Assembly: GCF_000590475.1 (NCBI RefSeq) | Contig: NZ_CP007441.1 | Location: 1,122,443-1,186,442, forward strand | DNA length: 64,000 nucleotides | From: Stutzerimonas stutzeri | GTDB taxonomy: Bacteria > Pseudomonadota > Gammaproteobacteria > Pseudomonadales > Pseudomonadaceae | Reading direction: 5' to 3' | Part shown: positions 17,223 through 26,332 of the stretch, in pieces | Position numbering within the stretch: position 1 is the stretch's first letter | How the letters are laid out: the number at the start of each line of letters is the position of its first letter | Translations under genes and position numbers: made by a program | Notes under the pieces: model-generated | Databases searched by the model: none | Seen by the model: only the letters and a program-made list of their open reading frames with translations | What the model was told of the DNA's origin: nothing

Positions 17223-18431
17223 ATGCTGAAGCTCGACTTTCATCCCTCCGGTCGTCATTTCCTGCAAATTCCAGGGCCTTCGCCTGTTCCAGATCGCATC
17301 TTGCGCGCCATGAGTTTGCCAACCATCGACCATCGCGGGCCTGAATTCGGTGCGTTGGGCCGCGAGCTGCTGGACAAGATTCGCCAGGTATTCAAAACGC
17401 AGCAACCGGTTGTGATCTATCCAGCATCCGGTACCGGCGCGTGGGAGGCGGCGCTGGTCAACACGTTGTCGGCGGGCGATCGGGTACTGATGTTCGAAAC
17501 CGGTCACTTCGCCACTCTGTGGGAAAAGATGGCGCGCCGTCTGGGACTCGAGCCAGAGTTCATCGGATTACCGGGCTATGAAGGTTGGCGGCGTGGGGTG
17601 CAGGCCGACCTGATAGAGCAGCGCCTGAAAGCAGACGGCAACCACAGCATCAAGGCCGTTTGCGTGGTACACAACGAGACCTCCACCGGGGTGACCAGCG
17701 ACATCGCCGCGGTGCGCCGCGCCATTGATGCGGCCAAGCATCCAGCGCTGCTCCTAGTGGACACGATTTCCGGCTTGGCCTGCGCTGATTATCAGCACGA
17801 TGCCTGGGGTGTCGACGTCACCATCTCCGGCTCGCAGAAGGGTTTGATGCTGCCGCCGGGTATCAGCTTCAACGCCGTGTCCGAAAAGGCAATCGAGGCC
17901 AGCCGCAGCGCGAAACTGCCGAAAAGCTTCTGGGCCTGGGACGAAATACTCGAACTCAACCGCAGCGGTTACTGGCCTTACACGCCCAACACCAACTTGC
18001 TGTACGGCCTGAACGAAGCGCTCGACATGTTGCTGGAAGAGGGCCTAGATCATGTCTTCGCTCGCCATCAGCGTTGGGCTTTGGGGGTACGCACGGCCGT
18101 TGAAACCTGGGGGCTGGAAGTGCAATGCCAGGAGCCGAGCGTCTATTCGCCGGTGCTGACTGGTGTGGTGATGCCGGATGGGGTGGATGCCGACGAGGTT
18201 CGCAGCCTGATTTACCGCCGCTTCGATCTTTCGCTTGGGACCGGCCTGGGGAAGGCGAAGGGCAAGATGTTCCGCATCGGCCATCTGGGCGATTGTAACG
18301 ATCTCACCCTGATCGCCACGCTTGGTGGATGTGAGGCTGGCCTGAAAATGTGCGGGGTATCGCTCAAGGGTAGTGGTGTGCTCGCCGCGCTGGATTACTT
18401 TGCTGCGAATCCGTTGGACGAGGCGCGCTGA
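17223..18431 (+). CDS. Alanine/serine/aspartate-glyoxylate aminotransferase family protein
   Basis: A 402-residue class V PLP aminotransferase. IPGPSPVPDRIL, MPTIDHR-like SLPTIDHRGPEFG, YPASGTGAWEAAL, VVHNETSTGV and LLVDTISGL are hallmarks. The PLP lysine is K206 in SGSQKGLMLPPG. The family transfers amino groups from alanine, serine or aspartate to glyoxylate, and the aspartate-glyoxylate enzyme BhcA of the beta-hydroxyaspartate cycle has the same signature segments. The donor here cannot be decided. The ATG at 17223 follows TTTGGAG; upstream codons lie in the AT-rich repeat array and are not coding. Confidence 0.9.
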   Translation: MLKLDFHPSGRHFLQIPGPSPVPDRILRAMSLPTIDHRGPEFGALGRELLDKIRQVFKTQQPVVIYPASGTGAWEAALVNTLSAGDRVLMFETGHFATLWEKMARRLGLEPEFIGLPGYEGWRRGVQADLIEQRLKADGNHSIKAVCVVHNETSTGVTSDIAAVRRAIDAAKHPALLLVDTISGLACADYQHDAWGVDVTISGSQKGLMLPPGISFNAVSEKAIEASRSAKLPKSFWAWDEILELNRSGYWPYTPNTNLLYGLNEALDMLLEEGLDHVFARHQRWALGVRTAVETWGLEVQCQEPSVYSPVLTGVVMPDGVDADEVRSLIYRRFDLSLGTGLGKAKGKMFRIGHLGDCNDLTLIATLGGCEAGLKMCGVSLKGSGVLAALDYFAANPLDEAR

Positions 18432-18465
18432 CATTCCCCTTTGACGGCAGACCTGGGAGGTCGTG

Positions 18466-21465
18466 ATGACTTCGTTTACCGAACCCAAAATAGCGGCGAG
18501 CAAGGTTTCATCTGAGCGCTCTTCGGCGCTGGCTACGCGATTGCGGCGCGAAATCGCCGGCGATGTCTTGTTCGATCGCGCGTCACGTGGTCGCTATGCG
18601 ACGGATGCGTCGATCTACCAGATCACGCCAGTCGGTGTAGTGATTTTGCGTCACCAGCACGACCTACAGGTCGCACTGGATATCGCGCGGGACGCCAAAA
18701 TCCCGTTGCTGGCGCGCGGCGGCGGCACCAGCCAATGCGGGCAGACCGTTGGTGATGCCCTTATCGTGGATACCAGCCGCTGGCTAAACCAGGTCGTCGA
18801 TTTCGATGCAGAAAACCTGACGGTGGTGGTCGAGCCAGGAGTCGTGCTCGATGACTTGAACCGCTGGCTCAAGCCGCATGGACTGTGGTTTCCGGTGGAC
18901 GTGTCGACCTCCGCCCAATGTACCCTGGGCGGTATGGCCGGTAACAACTCCTGCGGCTCGCGCTCCATCCGATACGGCAACATGGTGCACAACGTGCTGG
19001 GCATCGATGCGTTGCTGGCGGATGGCAGCGAGGCGCGCTTCGGTCTGCTCCATGAGCTGGCGCAGGGCGATCGGATACGCCAGATCGCCCGTGAGGTGCA
19101 GCAAATCGCCGAGCGCGAGCAGGCCAATATCCGTGAACATTATCCGAAAGTGCTGCGCCGAGTAGGCGGGTACAACCTCGATCTGTTCGACTGCCAAAAC
19201 CCGCTTCCTTACGATTCGAATGGGCAGGCTAACCTGGCCCATCTGCTGATCGGATCGGAAGGTACGCTCGCGGTCACCCGGCGAATCAAACTCAAACTGG
19301 CGCCGCTACCGCAGCACAAGGTACTGGCGGTGGTGAACTTCCCGACCTTCTATCAGGCCATGGACCTGACCCAGCACATCGTCACGCTCGACCCGACGGC
19401 GGTCGAACTGGTCGATCGCACAATGATCGATCTATCGATGGAAAATCCGTCCTTCAAGCCGGTGATCGAGAAGGCGCTGATCGGCCAGCCCGAGGCACTG
19501 TTGCTGGTCGAATTCGCAGGTGAGGAGGTCGCTGCGCTGCATGAGCAACTCGCCAGGCTGAACGAGCTGATGGCCGATCTGGGGCTGCCCGGCAGCGTGG
19601 TCAAGATGACCGAGGCGACGGAACAAACGGCGTTATGGAACGTACGCAAGGCCGGCCTGAATATCATGATGAGCATGAAGGGCGACGGCAAACCGGTGTC
19701 CTTTATCGAAGATTGCGCAGTGCCGCTTGAGCATCTGGCCGAGTACACCGCCAAGCTCACCGAGGTGTTTCACAGGCACGGCACGGAAGGCACCTGGTAC
19801 GCCCACGCCAGTGTCGGCACCCTGCACGTGCGGCCAATTCTCGACATGCGCCGCGATGGTGCGGAAAAGATGCGCGCCATTGCCGAGGAAGCGTCCGCGC
19901 TGGTGCGAGCCTACAAGGGGGCGTTTTCCGGCGAGCACGGGGACGGGTTGTGCCGCGGAGAATGGGTGGCGTGGCAGTTTGGCCCGCAACTCAATGCCGC
20001 GTTCAAAGAAGTGAAGCAGCTGTTCGATCCGGAAAACCTGCTCAATCCGGGCAAGATCGTCGATACGCCACGCATGGACGACCACAGCTATTTCCGTTTT
20101 CCCAAAACCTATCAGCCGATTCCGGTAACGCCAGTGCTCGACTGGTCGGACTGGAACGTGCTGCGCGATCCACTTACCGGAGCGCAGAGCGCGCCGGGTA
20201 GCGGGGCCGACCCTACTGGCGGGCTGATCGGCGCCGTCGAGATGTGCAACAACAACGGCCACTGTCGCAAATTCGATGCCGGCACCATGTGCCCCAGCTT
20301 CCGGGCGACGCGCGATGAGCAGCACCTGACCCGCGGCCGTGCCAACACTCTACGGCTGGCCTTATCCGGCCAACTGGGTCCCGATGGATTGGCCAGCGAG
20401 GACGTCAAGGCCGCGCTCGATCTATGCGTGTCCTGCAAGGGCTGCAGGCGCGAATGCCCGACAGGCGTCGACATGGCGAAGCTGAAGATCGAGGCCCGTG
20501 CCGCCTGGGCTAAGACCCATCCTCTTGCGCTGCGCGAGCGATTGGTCGCGGACATGCCACGCTACGCGCCGTATGCCCGTCACCTCACAGCTGTGACTGA
20601 TCTGGTCGAGCGTATGCCGCTGCTGTCGCAGTGGATCAAGCGCACGCTCGGGTTGGCCGGACAGCGTGCGCTGCCGCGTTTCGCGGGCAATTTCCTGGCG
20701 ACTGCTCCGGTAAACCGCTCAACCCATGTGCGGGAAGTCCTGCTGTTCGTCGACACCTTCAACAACTACATGGAGCCGGAGAACGCGCGGGCCGCCTGTC
20801 GCGTACTCGAGGCGGCCGGGTATCGGGTCCATTTCAATCAGGCGCCGCAGGAACGTCCGTTGTGCTGCGGTCGCACTTATCTGGCATCCGGACAGGTCGA
20901 CAAGGCCAAGGAGGAAGCCCGGCGCACGCTTGATCATCTGCTGCCGTTTGTCGGGCGCGGTGTGAGCATTGTCGGCCTCGAGCCCTCGTGCTTGCTGACC
21001 ATGCGCGATGAATTCATGCGTTATGGCTATGGCGAGCAGGCTAGAGCGTTATCTGAGGCGTCCTTCCTGTTCGAGGAGTTTCTGGTCAGGGAACAAGCGG
21101 TCGGCAATCTACAGCTCACGCTCAAGGCCTTGGATGCCCCGCGTGTACTGTTGCATGGACATTGCCATCAGAAGGCGTTCGATGCGCTGCGACCGGTGGA
21201 GCAGGTGCTGCGCTGGATACCGGGACTGGATGTCAGGACTATCGAAACGTCGTGTTGCGGGATGGCCGGCAGTTTCGGCTACGAGCGCGAGCACTACGAT
21301 GCTTCGATGCAGATGGCCGAGCTGGCGCTGCTACCGGCGGTGCGCAAAGCGGAGGCCGAAGACCTGATAGTCGCCGATGGCACCAGCTGCCGGCACCAGA
21401 TCCACGACGGCGCGCAGCGTGAAGCTTTGCATGTGGCTAGGGTATTGGAACGAGCGTTGCGCTGA
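18466..21465 (+). CDS. FAD-linked, Fe-S 2-hydroxyacid dehydrogenase (YdiJ/D-2-hydroxyglutarate dehydrogenase-like)
   Basis: A 999-residue fusion of a GlcD-like flavin part and a GlcF-like iron-sulfur part. The FAD (PCMH) domain has LLARGGGTSQCGQ at 82-94 and LGGMAGNNSCGSRS. A FAD-oxidase C domain follows, ending GLCRGEWVAW and LFDPENLLNPGKI. Cysteines from C594 (CNNNGHC) and C654 (CVSCKGCRRECPTG) bind Fe-S clusters. CCG-type motifs are LEPSCLL, HGHCHQKAF and SCCGMAGSF (930-931). Such enzymes oxidise D-2-hydroxyacids and pass electrons to quinone or a carrier. Substrate unknown. GTG at 18463 directly precedes the chosen ATG; GGGAGG is upstream. Confidence 0.9.
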   Translation: MTSFTEPKIAASKVSSERSSALATRLRREIAGDVLFDRASRGRYATDASIYQITPVGVVILRHQHDLQVALDIARDAKIPLLARGGGTSQCGQTVGDALIVDTSRWLNQVVDFDAENLTVVVEPGVVLDDLNRWLKPHGLWFPVDVSTSAQCTLGGMAGNNSCGSRSIRYGNMVHNVLGIDALLADGSEARFGLLHELAQGDRIRQIAREVQQIAEREQANIREHYPKVLRRVGGYNLDLFDCQNPLPYDSNGQANLAHLLIGSEGTLAVTRRIKLKLAPLPQHKVLAVVNFPTFYQAMDLTQHIVTLDPTAVELVDRTMIDLSMENPSFKPVIEKALIGQPEALLLVEFAGEEVAALHEQLARLNELMADLGLPGSVVKMTEATEQTALWNVRKAGLNIMMSMKGDGKPVSFIEDCAVPLEHLAEYTAKLTEVFHRHGTEGTWYAHASVGTLHVRPILDMRRDGAEKMRAIAEEASALVRAYKGAFSGEHGDGLCRGEWVAWQFGPQLNAAFKEVKQLFDPENLLNPGKIVDTPRMDDHSYFRFPKTYQPIPVTPVLDWSDWNVLRDPLTGAQSAPGSGADPTGGLIGAVEMCNNNGHCRKFDAGTMCPSFRATRDEQHLTRGRANTLRLALSGQLGPDGLASEDVKAALDLCVSCKGCRRECPTGVDMAKLKIEARAAWAKTHPLALRERLVADMPRYAPYARHLTAVTDLVERMPLLSQWIKRTLGLAGQRALPRFAGNFLATAPVNRSTHVREVLLFVDTFNNYMEPENARAACRVLEAAGYRVHFNQAPQERPLCCGRTYLASGQVDKAKEEARRTLDHLLPFVGRGVSIVGLEPSCLLTMRDEFMRYGYGEQARALSEASFLFEEFLVREQAVGNLQLTLKALDAPRVLLHGHCHQKAFDALRPVEQVLRWIPGLDVRTIETSCCGMAGSFGYEREHYDASMQMAELALLPAVRKAEAEDLIVADGTSCRHQIHDGAQREALHVARVLERALR

Positions 21466-21572
21466 TATGTGGCGCTGGCGATCCTGAGCGGCAGGATCGC
21501 TAGCGGTGCAGGATCGTTGGGCCGTGGCGCAGGCTGCTTGCCGTTTAGGCGTTCAGATGATGGCCGGACGAC

Positions 21573-22247
21573 TCATTCGTCGAACTCTTCCCAGCCGCCC
21601 ATTTCCTTCCAGCGATTGACGATGCCGCAGAACAGCTCGGCAGTCTTTTCCGTGTCATAACGGGCCGAATGGGCTTCGCGTCCGTCGAAATCGATACCCG
21701 CAGCCTGACATGCCTTGGCCAGTACGGTCTGGCCATAGGCAAGCCCGGCCAGCGTCGCGGTGTCGAAGCTCGAGAAAGGATGGAAGGGGTTGCGTTTGAT
21801 ATCGCAACGCGCAATTGCCGCATTGAGGAAGCCGAGGTCAAAGCTGCTGTTATGCCCTACCAGGATGGCGCGCTTGCAACCGGCGGACTTAACCGCCTTG
21901 CGCACACTGCGGATGATCTCGTTCAGCGCCTGCGACTCGGGGACCGCCATACGCAGCGGGTGGTCGAGCTTGATGCCGGTGAATTCCAGCGCCGCTGCCT
22001 CGATATTGGCGCCGGCGAAGGGTTCCACGCGAAAAAACAGCGTCTCCTGCGGGTAGAGCAAGCCTTGTTCATCCATGCCGATAGTCACAGCGGCGATTTC
22101 CAGTAGTGCATCGGTGGCGCAATTGAAGCCACCGCACTCGACATCCACCACTACCGGCAAGAAGCCACGGAAGCGCCGCGCCATGGGTGAGCGCGCCTTG
22201 CCAGGAAGGTTGCCTTCAAGTTCGTCGTCGAACTGCTCATCACTCAT
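21573..22247 (-). CDS. rnt: Ribonuclease T
   Basis: A 224-residue DEDDh 3'-5' exonuclease that trims tRNA CCA ends and matures stable RNAs. Exo I is VVDVECGGFN (D35, E37), Exo II is VGHNSSFDLGF, and Exo III is HSARYDTEKTAELF. In Exo I a cysteine replaces the more usual threonine after the glutamate. The start MSDEQFDD overlaps the pyrC stop by 4 bp (ATGA), so pyrC-rnt is translationally coupled. Confidence 0.95.
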   Translation of the reverse strand: MSDEQFDDELEGNLPGKARSPMARRFRGFLPVVVDVECGGFNCATDALLEIAAVTIGMDEQGLLYPQETLFFRVEPFAGANIEAAALEFTGIKLDHPLRMAVPESQALNEIIRSVRKAVKSAGCKRAILVGHNSSFDLGFLNAAIARCDIKRNPFHPFSSFDTATLAGLAYGQTVLAKACQAAGIDFDGREAHSARYDTEKTAELFCGIVNRWKEMGGWEEFDE

Positions 22248-23287
22248 GCGCTTGTCTCCAGCCGCCACTGCAGGGTTTCGCCCGCGCGCAGAGGGACCAC
22301 GTTATGTTCGCCAAAGGGCAGATTGGCCGGCACGCTCCAGGATTCACGGACCAAGGTGATCTGCTCGGTATTACGCGGCAAGCCATAGAAGTCGGCGCCG
22401 AAGTGGCTGGCGAAGGATTCCAGCTTGTCTAGCGCTTGGCGCTGCTCGAAGGCTTCGGCATAGAGTTCGATCGCCGCAAAGGCGGTGTAGCAACCGGCAC
22501 AGCCGCACGCATTTTCCTTGGCGTGCTGGGCATGCGGCGCCGAGTCGGTGCCTAGGAAGAACTTCGGGTTGCCGCTGGTCGCCGCGTCGAGCAGGGCTTC
22601 CTGATGGATGTTGCGCTTGAGGATCGGCAGGCAGAAGAAGTGCGGGCGAATGCCACCCACCAGCATGTGGTTGCGGTTGTAAAGCAGGTGGTGGGCGGTG
22701 ATCGTCGCGCCGACATTGGCGCTGGCCGCCTCGACGAACTGCACCGCGTCGCGGGTGGTGATGTGTTCGAACACCACCTTGAGACTTGGGAAGCGTTCGG
22801 TGACGCGGCTCAGCTGTTCATCGATAAAATATTTTTCGCGATCGAAGATATCGATCTCTGAGCGAGTGACCTCGCCATGCACCAGCAACGGCAGGCCGAC
22901 TTCGGCCATGGTCTCCAGCACCGGGAAAATGTTGTCGATGCGAGTCACCCCGGATGCCGAGTTGGTGGTCGCGCCGGCGGGGTAGAGCTTGGCCGCATGA
23001 ACATACCCGCTGGCCTTGGCGGCGCGTACATCGTCGGGCTGCGTGCCATCGGTGAGGTAGAGCACCATCAGCGGCTCGAATCCGCTCCCGGCTGGCCGGG
23101 CGGCGAGAATCCGCTGGCGGTAAGCCTGAGCCTCCGAGGCGTTGCGAACCGGCGGAACCAGGTTCGGCATGATGATCGCGCGCGCGAACTGGTGTGCGGC
23201 GTCCGCCACGGTGTGCGGCAACGCTGCGCCGTCGCGCAGGTGAATGTGCCAATCGTCGGGGCGCAGTAGTGTCAGTCGGTCAGACAT
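22244..23287 (-). CDS. pyrC: Dihydroorotase
   Basis: A 347-residue zinc dihydroorotase (type II, PyrC), cyclising carbamoyl aspartate in pyrimidine synthesis. The zinc ligands include H14 and H16 in DDWHIHLRD. K100 in HAAKLYPAGATTN is the expected carboxylated lysine, and LLVHGEVT and VFEHITTRDAV supply further histidines. Length equals the usual PyrC. It is transcribed ahead of rnt. Confidence 0.97.
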   Translation of the reverse strand: MSDRLTLLRPDDWHIHLRDGAALPHTVADAAHQFARAIIMPNLVPPVRNASEAQAYRQRILAARPAGSGFEPLMVLYLTDGTQPDDVRAAKASGYVHAAKLYPAGATTNSASGVTRIDNIFPVLETMAEVGLPLLVHGEVTRSEIDIFDREKYFIDEQLSRVTERFPSLKVVFEHITTRDAVQFVEAASANVGATITAHHLLYNRNHMLVGGIRPHFFCLPILKRNIHQEALLDAATSGNPKFFLGTDSAPHAQHAKENACGCAGCYTAFAAIELYAEAFEQRQALDKLESFASHFGADFYGLPRNTEQITLVRESWSVPANLPFGEHNVVPLRAGETLQWRLETSA

Positions 23288-23437
23288 GCAGGGTTCCAGG
23301 CGGGTAAAACGTGCGCAAATGCTACCGGAAAATTCAGTGCCTCGCTTCAGCCCCTGAAACTATAAGCGCCGATCGGGCGCAACAGTGACTTGCCTAGAGC
23401 ACCTCGAAGAACCGCAGCGGTGAGCGTACACCCGTCG

Positions 23438-24052
23438 CTAGGGCTGCGGGCAGTCGCCATCAGGGTTCGTTGCCCAATGCCGAGCCGTCCGGGCAATGGT
23501 GTCAGCAAGCCCGGCGATGGCCCGCTGGTGGGCTAATACCAAGCTGTCCAGCTCGGCGCCCGCTTGCTCGTGGATCACGCTGGCGCAGGTCAGCGTCCGG
23601 CTTTCCCGGCCGCGCTCGCTCATCTCCAGGTTCCACACGACGTCCAGCGCCGCATGCAGACCGGGTAAAGAGTCGAAACGACGGACATCGGTACGCAGGC
23701 TCAGCACCGGTGTGTTCGCCCGTCCGGGCAGACCCGCCAAGTCGCGTACGCCGAGGCGATGTTCCAGCTCGATTGCCAATGCATCATGGAACTCATCGGC
23801 CGGCGGCGATGCCCAGAGCGCGCTTTCCAGAATCGTCAGGCGACCATCGCTTTCGCGCACTACCAGGCTCGGCTGGTCGGCTTGCACCGGAATACGCACG
23901 GGCAGGACCTGCAACTGGAACCCGACCGGCTCGACCGCGTCGGTGGTCCGTGGCTGGGCGGCGATGAGCGTGTGGTAGCGGGTCGCCGGCGAGCTGCAGG
24001 CGCTCAGTATCAGCGCGCTGACGAGCATGAGCAGAGGGGGGCGCAAGGTCAT
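23438..24052 (-). CDS. pqiC: PqiC-type outer-membrane lipoprotein (DUF330/ABC auxiliary component)
   Basis: A 204-residue lipoprotein with signal and lipobox LILSACSS (lipidated cysteine at 19), followed by the YmbA/PqiC domain. In E. coli PqiC anchors the PqiB syringe in the outer membrane for intermembrane lipid transport. It begins 2 bp after the pqiB stop and is the last gene of the operon. Confidence 0.85.
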   Translation of the reverse strand: MTLRPPLLMLVSALILSACSSPATRYHTLIAAQPRTTDAVEPVGFQLQVLPVRIPVQADQPSLVVRESDGRLTILESALWASPPADEFHDALAIELEHRLGVRDLAGLPGRANTPVLSLRTDVRRFDSLPGLHAALDVVWNLEMSERGRESRTLTCASVIHEQAGAELDSLVLAHQRAIAGLADTIARTARHWATNPDGDCPQP

Positions 24053-24054
24053 GG

Positions 24055-25725
24055 CTATTGCTCCGGATTCAGTTCGCGGGAGGTGGCTTGGCCTTTGTAG
24101 TTGGCCGGTGTTTCGTCACCGCCGCGGCCTCGGATAAGCGATTCCGGATGGCGCCCGAGGTAATCGGAGAGTGCCCGTACGGAGCGTACCGCACGCTGGA
24201 CTTCTTCGAGGGTGTCGCCCAGCTGCCGACGCTGCGGCGATCCTTCGGCCAGTGTCTGGTTGGCGTTCTGCAAGGTCTGTTCCGATCGCTCCAGGGTTCG
24301 CTGGAGCTGCGGAAGAACGGCGCCATTGACCTGCTTCAGGGTCTGCCTCAGCTCGCTGAGGCTGCCGTTCAGGTTCTCGGCCAGGGACTCGACGGGCAGC
24401 TTGCTGAGTTTGTCGACCATGGCCTGCAGTTGTTCCTGCAACTTGTCGAAGCTGCCGGCGATGGTCGGGATGACCATTGGGCGAGCATTCTGGTCGAAGG
24501 CGACCTTCGGTGCTCGCTGGTCGAAGTCCAGCGAAATGTACAGCTGACCGGTAAGCAGATTGCCAGTTCGTGCCTGGGCCCTCAGCCCGCGCTCGACGAA
24601 TATCTGCATGAGGCGAGCGGCATGTTCTTCGGTATCGCCGCCCAGGGTGTTGGTCAGCTTGTCGTGCGCAGCGCCCAGGCGATTGGGGAAAATCACCGCA
24701 CCGACCACCACGGGAAAGCTTTTGCTCTTTTCGTCGTAGTCGAGCTTGACCGATACCACGCGGCCGATCGACACGCCGAGAAACTCCACCGGGGCATCGA
24801 CTTTCAAGCCCCGTAGGGGCTGGCCGAAGCGCATCTGAATGTAGCGAGGTGGGCCGTCAGCGGGTGCCATCGCCTGGCGCACATCGGCAAACAGCGAGAA
24901 CTCGCTGTCTTGCGCGGCAGGCTGGGCGTCGGGACTGTAGTTGGGCGCGCGAAAAGCGATGCCGCCAGCGAGTATGGCCGAGAGTGACTCGGTATTGACT
25001 CGAAGGCCGTCGGCGGCGATAGACACGTCGACACCGCTGGCATTCCAGAAGCGGGTGTCGTCGGTGACGAACCGATCGTAGGGGGCGTTGACGAAGACCT
25101 GAACCTGGACGCCCATGCCGTCGTCGGCGAGCTTGAACGAGACCACCTGGCCGACCTGAAGGCGACGGTAGTACAGCGGCGAGCCGATGCCGAGCGAGCC
25201 CAGGTCATCGGTGCGCAGCGTGAACTGTTTGCCTTTGGCGCCGAAGGTCACCGGCGGCGGCGCTTCCAGGCCGATGAATTCGCGCCGGGTTTCCTCTGCG
25301 CGACCGGCATCGGCCCCGATGAAGGCGCCGGAAAGCAGGGTGTCGACGCCGGACACGCCGCTGGCGCCGATGCGCGGGCGCACGACCCAGAATTTGGTGT
25401 CTTCGCGGGTGAAGGGCTCGGCGTTCTGATCCAGCTGCACGGTGGCGATGACCCGGGTTTGATCCTCGCTGAGCGCTATTTCGGTGACCTGGCCAATGAC
25501 CACGTTCTTGTACTTGACCTGTGTCTTGTTGGCCTCGAGCCCTTCCGCGGTCTCGAAACTTACGCTGATCTGCGGTCCGGCGGAAAGCCAGTTCTGCATG
25601 ACCATGGAAAAACCCACTAGCGCGGCGACGATGGGAACCAGCCAGACCAGCGAGACACGGACACGCTGATGCCTGATTTCAGGTGAGCCGGCGGATAATT
25701 CAGGGTGGTTAGGGTTATCTGACAT
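24055..25725 (-). CDS. pqiB: PqiB-type MCE-domain protein
   Basis: A 556-residue protein with one N-terminal membrane helix (about 26-45) and three MlaD/MCE domains, recognised by repeats of the type QVKYKNVVIGQV, IGSPLYYRRLQVGQV and VEFLGVSIGRV. A helical C-terminal segment follows (about 440-515), which in PqiB forms the needle of a periplasm-spanning lipid tunnel. It overlaps the upstream pqiA half by 11 bp, typical of a tightly coupled operon. Confidence 0.92.
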   Translation of the reverse strand: MSDNPNHPELSAGSPEIRHQRVRVSLVWLVPIVAALVGFSMVMQNWLSAGPQISVSFETAEGLEANKTQVKYKNVVIGQVTEIALSEDQTRVIATVQLDQNAEPFTREDTKFWVVRPRIGASGVSGVDTLLSGAFIGADAGRAEETRREFIGLEAPPPVTFGAKGKQFTLRTDDLGSLGIGSPLYYRRLQVGQVVSFKLADDGMGVQVQVFVNAPYDRFVTDDTRFWNASGVDVSIAADGLRVNTESLSAILAGGIAFRAPNYSPDAQPAAQDSEFSLFADVRQAMAPADGPPRYIQMRFGQPLRGLKVDAPVEFLGVSIGRVVSVKLDYDEKSKSFPVVVGAVIFPNRLGAAHDKLTNTLGGDTEEHAARLMQIFVERGLRAQARTGNLLTGQLYISLDFDQRAPKVAFDQNARPMVIPTIAGSFDKLQEQLQAMVDKLSKLPVESLAENLNGSLSELRQTLKQVNGAVLPQLQRTLERSEQTLQNANQTLAEGSPQRRQLGDTLEEVQRAVRSVRALSDYLGRHPESLIRGRGGDETPANYKGQATSRELNPEQ

Positions 25726-26332
25726 CGTCTTTCTCTGCGTCCCAGATCAATCGCGGATCGAAGCTCATCGAAGCCATCATCGTCAGCACCACGACCAGCC
25801 CGAAAAAAAGAATGCCCAGGCGCGGCTCGATGGTGCTCAGTGCGCGGAACTGCACCAGTGCCGCTACCAGCGCGACCACCAGCACGTCCAGCATCGACCA
25901 GTAGCCGATGGTTTCGATAAAACGGTACAGCCGTGCGCGTTCGCGCATGGCCCAGCGGCTACGGCGCTGAGTGCTGATCAACAGCATGCCGAGCACGAAG
26001 AATTTCATGCAGGGCACCCCGACGCTGGCGATGAAAATCAGCAGCGCTATGTCCCAGGAGCCGTCTTTCCAGAACTCGACCACGCCGCTGAGAATGGTGT
26101 TTTCGCTGCCGCTACCGAACATGTCGGTGTACATCACCGGCAGCATGTTGGCCGGGACATACAGAACCAACGCCGCGATCAGCAACGCCCAGGTGCGCGC
26201 CAAGCTGCTCGGTTTGCGCCGATGCAGCAGGGCCTCGCAGCGTGGACACTCAAGATCTTCCAGGTGACATGCCATGCCGCAGTCGTGGCAAAGCTGCAGG
26301 CCTAGCTCAGAAGCGTAGGGAGGTTGCATCAT
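25715..26332 (-). CDS. PqiA-domain membrane protein, second half
   Basis: A 205-residue PqiA domain with a cysteine pair pattern LCHDCGMACHLEDLECPRC near the start, likely a zinc ribbon, and four membrane helices. E. coli PqiA is one polypeptide with two such domains; here each is a separate gene. The start ATG overlaps the stop of the preceding gene (ATGA, 26329-26332). It works with PqiB and PqiC in lipid trafficking between membranes. Confidence 0.88.
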   Translation of the reverse strand: MMQPPYASELGLQLCHDCGMACHLEDLECPRCEALLHRRKPSSLARTWALLIAALVLYVPANMLPVMYTDMFGSGSENTILSGVVEFWKDGSWDIALLIFIASVGVPCMKFFVLGMLLISTQRRSRWAMRERARLYRFIETIGYWSMLDVLVVALVAALVQFRALSTIEPRLGILFFGLVVVLTMMASMSFDPRLIWDAEKDDVR

